A stretch of 40,208 bases of DNA from Candidatus Eiseniibacteriota bacterium (GTDB lineage: Bacteria > Eisenbacteria > RBG-16-71-46 > JACRLI01). How positions within the stretch are numbered: the first letter of the stretch is position 1; each line of letters opens with the position of its first letter. The notes below the pieces were generated by a model. It did not search any database and had not been told where the DNA came from. It saw nothing but the letters and a program-made list of their open reading frames with translations. The stretch is from assembly GCA_025351485.1 (NCBI GenBank), contig JANXVU010000094.1:1-40208 (forward strand). Direction: 5' to 3'. A program made the position numbers and the translations under genes. Below, one piece after another: positions 1 to 6,652 of this stretch.

Positions 1-2
1 GC

Positions 3-545
3 CGGCGCGGCACCGGGATCACGGTGGGCGCGGGCTACGCTTCCTGCAGTCCGGGAGGAACCTTCTCGGTGATGGTGCGCGACCTCTACAACAAGGTCAC
101 CTGGACCGGCACCGAGCGGCGCTACCACCTGCAGGGCAGCCACGGCGTGCACGGCACCGGCAACTTCGATTCGCTGTTCACCTCGAGCTCCGATCCGGAG
201 ACCCCCGCGGAGTTCACTTCCAAACGGGCCGCGGTGGTGAGCATGGGATTCACGCGTCACCTGGGCTCGATCACCGTGGCCTCGGTGGTGGAGAAGGGCC
301 TGGGCGAAAGCCCGGGGGTCTCCAAGTCGATCCGGAACGCGTGGGGCCTGGAATGGGCCGGCCTCGGGCCGCTGGCGCTGCGCGGTGGATTGTCGCTGGG
401 CGGCGGGCAGGGCACCTGGATCTCCGGAGGGGTGGGGCTGCACGCGGGGCCCCTGCACGTGGACGTGGGCGCGGAGACGCGCGGGCTGGGCGTGGCGCGC
501 GCGCAGGGCATGGGAGTTTCGGCGGGCGCTTCGCTGGAGATGTAG
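3..545 (+). CDS. C-terminal part of an outer-membrane beta-barrel protein (5' end outside window)
   Basis: The reading frame is open to the left edge, so the true start lies outside the window; a GTG at 24 is only an internal codon. The 180 visible residues have short alternating polar/hydrophobic strands rich in Gly separated by turns, as in RNAWGLEWAG and GLHAGPLHVDVGAE, and end in GASLEM without a globular domain. This is how the last strands of an outer-membrane barrel look in FCB bacteria. No lipobox or catalytic motif is visible. It converges with the TPR gene on the other strand, and a shared hairpin lies between them. The family cannot be named; a PorV/DUF5723-like barrel is possible. 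The barrel call is an inference from pattern, not from a motif. Confidence 0.55.
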   Translation, partial: RRGTGITVGAGYASCSPGGTFSVMVRDLYNKVTWTGTERRYHLQGSHGVHGTGNFDSLFTSSSDPETPAEFTSKRAAVVSMGFTRHLGSITVASVVEKGLGESPGVSKSIRNAWGLEWAGLGPLALRGGLSLGGGQGTWISGGVGLHAGPLHVDVGAETRGLGVARAQGMGVSAGASLEM

Positions 546-590
546 CCCGGCGGCCGATGTGCCCGTTACCGGGCCAGGCGATTTCATGAG

Positions 591-616
591 AAGGGGCGCC
601 CCGCCGGGCGCCCCTT
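591..616. terminator. Bidirectional terminator hairpin between convergent genes
   Basis: A perfect 10-bp inverted repeat, AAGGGGCGCC (591-600) and GGCGCCCCTT (607-616), encloses a 6-nt loop. It sits between the stop of the barrel gene (545) and the stop of the minus-strand TPR gene (633). The stem's own terminal AA/TT gives a short T-run on either strand, so it can serve both genes. The T-tract is weak. Confidence 0.6.
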
Positions 617-632
617 CCTGCTTGCGTCCCGC

Positions 633-2279
633 CTAGAACCAGGAAGAGTCGATCTTCACGTCGGCATTCTTCCAGGCCCGGGCGAACTTCGCTTCCGTCT
701 CCGCGGCGGCGGCGGCCTTGTTGCCGGCGCGCTGCGCCTGGAGGAGACCCAGGAGCGACCAGCCGTTCGCCGGGTACTGCGCCAGATCGTCGCGATACAC
801 CTGTTCGGCCTCGGCGGGCTTGCCGGCGCGCAGCAGCGCCGCGCCCCAGGCATGGCGCACCGGAAGGCACCAGTCCGGCGGCTCGTCGTAGTGCTGCTGG
901 TCCTGGAGCGCGGCGGCCCGGGCGAAGTGGGGGAGCGCTTCGGCGGCATGGCCGGACCGGGACAGGATTTCGCCGTCCAGGCACTCCCTGGCGATGGCCA
1001 GCAGGGAAGCGGTGGAGTTGAGGCCTTCCATCGCGCTCCCCGGCATCGAATCCATCCCGCTCCCTGGCATCGAATCCATCGGGGCGGACAGGCTGTCGCG
1101 TTCCAGTGCGGCTTCGGCCCCGCGTCCCAGCGCGGCCAGCGCCACGCCGCGCGCGAAGTGGTGCACGGCCGCCGCGAAGTGGAACTCCGTCGCCGGCGCG
1201 CCCTCCCGGAGCACTTCCTCCCAGCGGCCGAATCGGATCAGCGCCAGGTCCGGGTAAGTCAGGACGAAATCGAACCCCGGCATCTGGCGGAGCATCTCGG
1301 CTGGCATGGCCTTGCCCACCTCGCGTGCCTCCCGGATGGACTCGGCGCTGCGCCCTTCCATCATGCACGTGAAGAGCAGGAACTGGTGGTTGTGCGCGAC
1401 GTACATGGGGTACATGCCGTCCGGATGCGTCCGGTCCAGGTAGTCCTTGTCGGAGCGGATGGCCTTGCGGTTGGCCTCGGAGGCCTCGGCATACATCCCC
1501 ACGCGGGCGTAGACGTGGGAGGGCATGTGCACCAGGTGTCCCGCCCCGGGCATCATGCCGGCCACCCGGCGGGCGGCTTGCAGCGCCTTGCCGGGCTGCT
1601 TCGATGCCTCCACGGCGTGGATGTAGTAGTGGTTCGCTCCCGGGTGGCGGGGATTGCGCGCGATCACCCGCTCCAGCGTGGCCACGATTTCCAGGGTATT
1701 GGGCTGCGGCTTGCCGTCCAGGGTCCAGTGGTTCCAGGGGCTCAGGTCCATCAGCGATTCCGCGAACAGCGTCTGCACGTCGTCATCGGCGGGATAGCGC
1801 CGGGCGACTTCGCGCATGGAGGCGGCGTAGGTGGAGTCCAGCGCCCGCTGGGCTTCGGGATCCGAGGGCGGCGCCGCCGCGTAGCGATGGCTGAGGGCCT
1901 CGATCAGGGCCCGTTCCACGGGCGAAGCGTGTCCCTCCAGGGACCGGGCCCGGGCGAGGCGCGTGTAGGCCAGCGCCGCGCGTTCGGGCATCGCGGGCAG
2001 ATTGATGTTCGGGCCCAGCGTGAGCGCCGCGCCCCACCACGCGATGGCGCAGGTGGAGTCGTGGCGAGCCGCCTCCTCGAAGGAGCGCTGCGCCTCGTCG
2101 TGGTTGAACGCGTAGACCAGTCGCAGGCCCTGGTCGAACCACCGCTGCGCGGCGGCCGAGCGGGTCTGGATCTTCCGGTGGTAGCTGCCCAGGTTGTCCA
2201 GCAGCACGGCGGGGGAGGCGTGGGCCGCGCCTGCGGCCAGCAGCAGCGCCGCGGCGAGCGCCGGGAAGGATCGATTCAT
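633..2279 (-). CDS. Secreted tetratricopeptide-repeat protein
   Basis: 548 residues. The frame stays open upstream to about 3521, but the true start is the ATG at 2279: it follows a GGAGGA Shine-Dalgarno by five bases and begins a clean signal peptide (MNRSFPALAAALLLAAGAAHA). The mature part is helical repeat throughout, with recognisable TPR units such as RWFDQGLRLVYAFNHDEAQ (near 45-65), HAWGAALLRAGKPAEAEQVY and NGWSLLGLLQAQRAGNKAAA near the C-terminus. A His-rich stretch, HPGANHYYIHAVEAS, and GHLVHMPSHVYARVG are typical of a widespread family of exported TPR proteins whose function is unknown. A 24-bp tandem duplication near 1032-1079 adds two MDSMPGS units. It probably acts in the periplasm as a protein-binding scaffold. 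It lies downstream of the M23 gene on the same strand, but a strong terminator separates the two, so it may have its own promoter. Confidence 0.8.
   Translation of the reverse strand: MNRSFPALAAALLLAAGAAHASPAVLLDNLGSYHRKIQTRSAAAQRWFDQGLRLVYAFNHDEAQRSFEEAARHDSTCAIAWWGAALTLGPNINLPAMPERAALAYTRLARARSLEGHASPVERALIEALSHRYAAAPPSDPEAQRALDSTYAASMREVARRYPADDDVQTLFAESLMDLSPWNHWTLDGKPQPNTLEIVATLERVIARNPRHPGANHYYIHAVEASKQPGKALQAARRVAGMMPGAGHLVHMPSHVYARVGMYAEASEANRKAIRSDKDYLDRTHPDGMYPMYVAHNHQFLLFTCMMEGRSAESIREAREVGKAMPAEMLRQMPGFDFVLTYPDLALIRFGRWEEVLREGAPATEFHFAAAVHHFARGVALAALGRGAEAALERDSLSAPMDSMPGSGMDSMPGSAMEGLNSTASLLAIARECLDGEILSRSGHAAEALPHFARAAALQDQQHYDEPPDWCLPVRHAWGAALLRAGKPAEAEQVYRDDLAQYPANGWSLLGLLQAQRAGNKAAAAAETEAKFARAWKNADVKIDSSWF
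1032..1079 (-). repeat. Two-copy 24-bp in-frame tandem repeat in the TPR gene
   Basis: Units 1032-1055 and 1056-1079 differ at only two positions and encode MDSMPGSG then MDSMPGSA. The unit is a whole number of codons, so copy-number change keeps the frame. It lies in a low-complexity linker between TPR blocks. Confidence 0.75.
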
Positions 2280-2370
2280 GGGCTTCCTCCAGTGGGGGGT
2301 CCGGGTGCCGGGAGCGCGAACGCGGGGGAGCATGCCCTGAAATCCCGGTCCCGTCCAGAGGCCGGGCATG

Positions 2371-2401
2371 AAAAAGGCCGCGACCCGTGAGGGCCGCGAC
2401 C
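2371..2401 (-). terminator. Rho-independent terminator after the M23/SLH gene
   Basis: On the minus strand GGTCGCGGCC pairs with a second GGTCGCGGCC across a 6-nt loop, giving ten pairs including two G-U, followed at once by TTTTTC. It starts 21 bases after the M23 stop codon. The same bases also read as a direct repeat on the plus strand. Confidence 0.75.
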
Positions 2402-2422
2402 CGGAAGCTCTTCGATGGCGCC

Positions 2423-3778
2423 TTAGTGTTTGATGGGCCCGGTGGAGCGGGCGGCATCCGGCTCGCGGTTGTCGGCTTCGAGGGCCGCGTCCACCAGCAC
2501 CGCGGCTTCGGCTCGCGTGATGCCGTGGGAATAGTCGCGCACCGGCTTTCCGGTGGCCTTTTCCAGGCTGGCCTTGAGCCAGAAGGACTGGCGGGCGCTG
2601 TTGTCGTCCACCGAGCCCGGGGTTCGCAGCGCCTGGAGCACCGTGCCGATCGCGCTTGCGAGCGGCAGCGGTCGGTCGCCGGAGGCGGTGACCTTGGGCG
2701 CAGACGAGCCAAAGGCTCGGGTCATCAACTCGGCGAACTCCGAGCCGGTGATCGGATCGTCCGGGCCGAACGAAGTGCCGGCGGGCAGCACGCCCAGCTT
2801 GACCAGGGTCATCACGTACGGATAGGCCCAGTGGTCCTCCGGAAGGTCCGGGAACTTGAGCAAATGGTTGGAAAGGAAGTTGAGCGGGTTCAGAAAGCCC
2901 ATGTGCTGCCACCCGTTCGGGAGCACGTTCAGCGCGTCCCAGTCCAGGAACTTGCGCATCTCCAGGTGCAGGTGCGGACCTTCCGCGTGACCGGTGGAAC
3001 CCACTTCCGCGATGGCCTGCCCCGCGGCCACCCGGTCCCCGGGTCGCACGTGAATGCTTCGATCTTTCAGGTGGGCCAGCAGGCTGTAGACCACCTCGCC
3101 GCCCGGCAGCTTGTGGGCCAGGACTACCATGTTGCCCCAGCCGGTGTGCATCGGGTCGCCCGCGGTGCGGTCGCACACCATGGCCACGATGCCGTCGGCG
3201 ATCGCGCGCACCTGGGAGCCCTGCTTGCGGTTGGATAGGTCCACGCCCATGTGCTTGTCGCCGCCGCGTCCGCCTGGATTGAATCCCCGCACCAGGCGGA
3301 AGGGCGCGCTGCCGTTCTCGTCCGGCTGTTGGAAGGAGGTCTCCCCGCCCACCGGGAAGACGAACCCGTAGGCGATGGGAACCTCCTCGGCCGGGACGCG
3401 CGGTCCCAGCGGGATGACGGTGGAGGCCGCGGGGGTCTTCGGTCCGGCCAGGCGCGTCTCGTCCAGGGTCACTGGAGTGGGGGGACCGGCCAGGCGCCCG
3501 TCGGCGGTGCCGCTGGGCCAAATGTAGGGCGTGATGCGCGGGGAAAGGAACTCGTGCTCGTGCCCGGAGCTCGAAGCCTTGGATGCGGTCGGGCCGGCCA
3601 TGAACGCACTGGCCGAGGGCAGATCGGGCCCGAGCCGGCGGAAGTCCTCAGCCCTGGGTCCGAGCCGGCGAAAGTCTTCCGGCCTGGGCCCATGCAGGGG
3701 CCCCGCGTCCTGGGCTTGCGCCGGCACGGAAAGCGCCGAAGCCAGCACCAGCGGTAGGACGAAGGACGAGAATTTCAT
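2423..3778 (-). CDS. Secreted M23 family metallopeptidase with C-terminal SLH repeats
   Basis: 451 residues. The ATG at 3778 is chosen over the upstream ATG at 3826 because it opens a signal peptide (MKFSSFVLPLVLASALSVPAQAQ). AGGAGA lies about 12 bases upstream, a rather long gap. Residues 20-60 carry a duplicated GPRxEDFRRL unit. The LytM/M23 domain has zinc ligands in HMGVD (H near 176) and HLH (H near 269 and 271), with the GIVAMV and YSLLAHLKD strands between them. It should cut peptidoglycan cross-bridges in the periplasm or at the surface. From about residue 310 comes an SLH-like repeat (FPDLPEDHWAYPYV, then ITGSEFAELMTRAF) and a second, more degenerate one ending GITRAEAAVLVDAAL; SLH repeats usually hold proteins to cell-wall-linked polymers. 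A good promoter lies upstream, and the gene diverges from the GT87 gene. Confidence 0.85.
   Translation of the reverse strand: MKFSSFVLPLVLASALSVPAQAQDAGPLHGPRPEDFRRLGPRAEDFRRLGPDLPSASAFMAGPTASKASSSGHEHEFLSPRITPYIWPSGTADGRLAGPPTPVTLDETRLAGPKTPAASTVIPLGPRVPAEEVPIAYGFVFPVGGETSFQQPDENGSAPFRLVRGFNPGGRGGDKHMGVDLSNRKQGSQVRAIADGIVAMVCDRTAGDPMHTGWGNMVVLAHKLPGGEVVYSLLAHLKDRSIHVRPGDRVAAGQAIAEVGSTGHAEGPHLHLEMRKFLDWDALNVLPNGWQHMGFLNPLNFLSNHLLKFPDLPEDHWAYPYVMTLVKLGVLPAGTSFGPDDPITGSEFAELMTRAFGSSAPKVTASGDRPLPLASAIGTVLQALRTPGSVDDNSARQSFWLKASLEKATGKPVRDYSHGITRAEAAVLVDAALEADNREPDAARSTGPIKH
3631..3690 (-). repeat. Two-copy 30-bp in-frame tandem repeat in the M23 gene
   Basis: Units 3631-3660 and 3661-3690 encode near-identical ten-residue blocks, GPRAEDFRRL and GPRPEDFRRL, directly after the signal peptide and followed by a further GP. 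The N-terminal linker is otherwise low complexity. Confidence 0.75.
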
Positions 3779-3906
3779 CAAGACGAACGGTCTCCTGTCA
3801 GGACAGGCCAGGAAATTCGGGAGCACCCGAAAACGATTGGCGGAGGGGGAATTACCAGAATACTGGGGTCGGCGGATCCCTCCGGCCGGGTAGGAAGAGT
3901 ATCGGC

Positions 3907-3936
3907 ACTATAGGGGGTTGTCTCCAAGGGCGTCAA
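3907..3936 (-). promoter_or_regulatory. Sigma-70-like promoter of the M23/SLH gene
   Basis: On the minus strand TTGACG (3936-3931) is followed after 18 bases by TATAGT (3912-3907). Five of six bases match consensus in each box. Transcription would begin near 3900, leaving a leader of about 120 bases before the ATG at 3778. Confidence 0.6.
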
Positions 3937-3967
3937 CCCATAGTTCCAAGATCTTGCCAAATAAGGC

Positions 3968-3997
3968 TTTACAGAGCATTTGCGGGCCCGGTATGCT
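3968..3997 (+). promoter_or_regulatory. Possible promoter of the GT87 gene, giving a leaderless mRNA
   Basis: TTTACA (3968-3973) is followed after 18 bases by TATGCT (3992-3997). Transcription would begin around 4003-4005, at the ATG chosen for the gene, and no Shine-Dalgarno is visible before that ATG. The match is moderate. Confidence 0.35.
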
Positions 3998-4004
3998 GGT
4001 CGGC

Positions 4005-5294
4005 ATGTCCTCCTCCTCCCGAGGCCGCCTCGCGGCCGGTCTGCTGCTTGCCGTGGCTATCCTGTTCCACCTGGGGATGCTGGAATCCCTCCGGTCGGGA
4101 AGGCTTAACCCGCTGTTTGACGACTCCACCCACCGCAAGGGGCAGGCGGTGGACTTCTTTACCGTGTACTGGGGTTCCGAGCAGGGGCTCGAGGGCAAGA
4201 GCCTCTACCAGTACGACCTGCCCCACGGCGCCGGGCCCAGGGAGCCGCCTTACGCCTACAGCAACTTCCGTTACTTTCCCGCCTGGGCCATGAGCGTGGG
4301 TTGGCTGATCACCCGCCCATCCCCGTGGGCCGCTTACTGGATGTGGGTCGCCATCACCGAACTGCTGCTGCTGGCGGGGGCGTTGTGGGCCTGGCGGCTG
4401 GCCGGGGAATGGGGGGCGCCGGGGCACTGGCGCACCGTGGTGGCCGCCCTGTGGCTGGGTTTTTCTCCCTACTATCTGGAACTCTATCTGGGCCAGTTCA
4501 CCCTGCCGCTCTCGTTGATGATCCTGGGACTGCTCTCGCTGGCGGAAAGGGACAACCGGGAGGCCCTGGGGCGGGCGTGGGTGCTGACCTTGTTCTGGAA
4601 GTTCGCGACCTCGCTGTACCTGCCGGTCTTTCATCGGCTGCGGGCCTGGCGGGTGATGCTCCTCGGGGCGGCGGCGGTGCTGCTGTTCACCGTCCCGTAC
4701 TTCCTGTTGCATCCCCACGACGCGCCCCGCTTCGCGCGCTACTTCGTGATGGGGCTTGGCGCCAAGACCCACGGCGGCAACCACGGCGCGCAGGCCCTGG
4801 CCAGCGTGGGGATGGAACTGGTCTGGCCCGCCGGGTGGGCGATCCAGGTGCGTGGAATCCCGCTGCCGCTGTGGCGCGTTCTGATGCTGGCGCTCACGGC
4901 CACCGCGGCCCTGCTGGCCTGGCGGCGCACCCTGCGCGGACGGGATGACCTGGGGATGATGCTGTGCCTGTGGACCGCGATGTACTTCGCGATCTCGCGG
5001 GACGTTTGGGAGCACCACACGCTCATGTTGCTGCCGGTGGCCACGTGGATGATCGCCCGGGTCCCGCACCTTCGCATCCCGGCGCTGATCGCCGCGCTCC
5101 TGCTCGCACTTCCGACGCCGTTCGCCCTGATCGATGTGCACGGGCTGGGGCCCGAGATCGACCCGGAGCCCTTCTGGAACGCGGGCACGCGTCTCTTCTA
5201 TCACGCGTTCAAGGCGCTTCCGGCGATGGCGCTGCTGTGGATGGCTTACCGTGAGCTGGATTTGCCGGAGGCGGGGTCCGGCCGGGACAGATAG
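4005..5294 (+). CDS. GT87/DUF2029-type integral membrane glycosyltransferase
   Basis: 429 residues with about 10-11 predicted membrane helices, beginning with LAAGLLLAVAILFHLGM. The first large loop carries an acidic, aromatic segment, DFFTVYWGSEQGLEGKSLYQYD, in the position where DUF2029/GT87 enzymes hold their catalytic Asp (here in AVDFFTVY), followed by the PPYAYSNFRYFP segment typical of the family. GT87 enzymes transfer mannose or other hexoses from polyprenyl-phosphate donors to glycans on the outer face of the cytoplasmic membrane; the acceptor here is unknown. Starts at 3918 or 3993 are also in frame, but 4005 immediately precedes the Ser-rich N-tail and first helix. The last 49 bases overlap the end of the convergent beta-helix gene. 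Confidence 0.7.
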   Translation: MSSSSRGRLAAGLLLAVAILFHLGMLESLRSGRLNPLFDDSTHRKGQAVDFFTVYWGSEQGLEGKSLYQYDLPHGAGPREPPYAYSNFRYFPAWAMSVGWLITRPSPWAAYWMWVAITELLLLAGALWAWRLAGEWGAPGHWRTVVAALWLGFSPYYLELYLGQFTLPLSLMILGLLSLAERDNREALGRAWVLTLFWKFATSLYLPVFHRLRAWRVMLLGAAAVLLFTVPYFLLHPHDAPRFARYFVMGLGAKTHGGNHGAQALASVGMELVWPAGWAIQVRGIPLPLWRVLMLALTATAALLAWRRTLRGRDDLGMMLCLWTAMYFAISRDVWEHHTLMLLPVATWMIARVPHLRIPALIAALLLALPTPFALIDVHGLGPEIDPEPFWNAGTRLFYHAFKALPAMALLWMAYRELDLPEAGSGRDR

Positions 5295-6652
5295 AGCCGC
5301 CGCAGGCTTCCCCAGGACGAGGCGCGTGCCGGGGTGCGGCAGGCGCTGCATGCCTGGTCCATCGCTCCGATCAACTGGGCGCCGCACTGGGCCGAATTCA
5401 GGAGCGGGCTGTTCTGGCACAGTGCGAACCCGCCGGCCAGGGGATCGCAGAAGAAGGGGTTCACGCTCAGGTTGGTCAGCGCCGGGTCGCCGCCTCCCTG
5501 GCAGCCGGGGTCCCAGTTGGCGGGCGAATTGTGCCAGGCGTCGTTGCACCGGAAGTCCAGTTGCGAGCGCAGGTCCAGGCAGGCCACCCCGTAGCCGCCC
5601 GAGGAGAGCGAGACCAGGATGTTGGTCAGGAGCCTCGCCTGGGCTCCATCGTTCACCGCCACGCTGCTTCCCGCGACGGTGGCGGCGTTGTCGAAAAACG
5701 TATTGCTGGTCAGGTGATAGACGCCGCAGGCGCTCGTTGCCGCCGAGCGCGCCCCGATTCCAGGAGCGGGCTGCGGCCGGAAGTAGGCCGGCTGGCCGCA
5801 CCCGAGGTAGGCGCCGCCCCCCCGCCGGGCGTGGTTCTTCCACACCACGTTCTGAATCACGTCCACCGCCGCCCCCTGCGATCCGCACAGGGCCCCGCCG
5901 TCACCGAGGGCGGTGTTGTCCTGGATGGTCATGCTCACCAGGCTTCCCGCCGAGTTCAGGAAATAGAACCCGCCGCCGTCTCCGCCGCTGGTATTGGAAG
6001 TGAAGTCTCCCAGGAAGGCCGCCACCGAAGCGGCGTTCAGCGCCATGAGGCCGCCCCCGAGCTGAGAGGCGGCGTTGAACTGCACGGTACATGTGTCCAG
6101 GCGCCCCGCACAGCCGTTCATCGCCACGCCGCCGCCGTAGTCCGCCGTGTTGTGGTCCACCGAGCAACCGCGCAGGGAGGGCGAGCCCTGTTCGAAATAT
6201 GCCCCCCCGCCGAACACCGCCGAGTTGGCCGTCATGCGAACCCGGGAGAGCACCGGGGAGGAGCGGATGCCGTACACGGCGCCGCCCTCGCGCGAACCGC
6301 CCACCAGCGCGCCGGTCCCCCCGGTGAGCGTGATGTTGCCGATCCAGGTGTTGCCTCCGGCGTCGATCAGGGTGATCACGGCCCCGGCACCCTGGCCGTC
6401 CAGCGTGACGGATCCCGCGCCGCCGCTTCCAAGCAGCGTCACTCCGCCGTGCATGGAAACCGAGCAGGAGTAGTGGCCGGGAGATACCAGCACGGTGTCG
6501 CCCGTGGTGGCCTGGGCCAGCGCCGCGGCCATGGTGAGGGCGTTGTTGCCCGGCACCCGGTAAGTAAGCGCGCCCGCCGGGGCCGGCCCAAGGCAGGCAG
6601 CCAGCAGGGCCAGGACGCTAGCGCAACAGAAGCAGTTTGCGGTTTTCGACAA
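5246..6652 (-). CDS. Exported right-handed beta-helix repeat protein, possible lipoprotein
   Basis: 468 residues. The chosen start is TTG at 6652, with GGAG six bases upstream; it lies inside the last codons of the M6 protease gene, so the two genes overlap by 35 bases and are probably translationally coupled. The frame has an ATG at 6760, but that would put 36 unrelated residues before the signal sequence. The signal runs to about residue 28 and contains LLAAC, a fair lipobox; cleavage after PAGA by ordinary signal peptidase is the alternative. The body is a parallel beta-helix of about 25-residue turns rich in Gly and Asn with repeated NTA..GGG units (SAVFGGGAYF, TADYGGGVAM, ASQLGGGLMA, SGGDGGGFYF, ALGDGGALCG), as in polymorphic outer-membrane and pectate-lyase-like folds. 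No catalytic residues can be assigned. It ends IGAMDQAC followed by a short SSWGSLRRLYL tail. Confidence 0.75.
   Translation of the reverse strand: MSKTANCFCCASVLALLAACLGPAPAGALTYRVPGNNALTMAAALAQATTGDTVLVSPGHYSCSVSMHGGVTLLGSGGAGSVTLDGQGAGAVITLIDAGGNTWIGNITLTGGTGALVGGSREGGAVYGIRSSPVLSRVRMTANSAVFGGGAYFEQGSPSLRGCSVDHNTADYGGGVAMNGCAGRLDTCTVQFNAASQLGGGLMALNAASVAAFLGDFTSNTSGGDGGGFYFLNSAGSLVSMTIQDNTALGDGGALCGSQGAAVDVIQNVVWKNHARRGGGAYLGCGQPAYFRPQPAPGIGARSAATSACGVYHLTSNTFFDNAATVAGSSVAVNDGAQARLLTNILVSLSSGGYGVACLDLRSQLDFRCNDAWHNSPANWDPGCQGGGDPALTNLSVNPFFCDPLAGGFALCQNSPLLNSAQCGAQLIGAMDQACSACRTPARASSWGSLRRLYLSRPDPASGKSSSR

Noticed and set aside
1032-1079. The 24-bp duplication as a CRISPR or mobile-element remnant.
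   Set aside because: Two adjacent in-frame units without spacers or flanking repeats fit simple coding repeat expansion.
2280-3521. Long minus-strand frame continuing upstream of the TPR gene.
   Set aside because: It lies opposite or in a shifted frame over the M23 gene, is Arg/Gly/Pro-rich and lacks any domain; it is a GC-rich shadow, like many other long frames in the window.
4301-4948. Long plus-strand frames inside the GT87 gene and similar frames inside the M6, mre and cta genes.
   Set aside because: Composition is Arg/Ala/Pro/Gly without hydrophobic order or motifs, and the overlapping frame has an established domain in each case.
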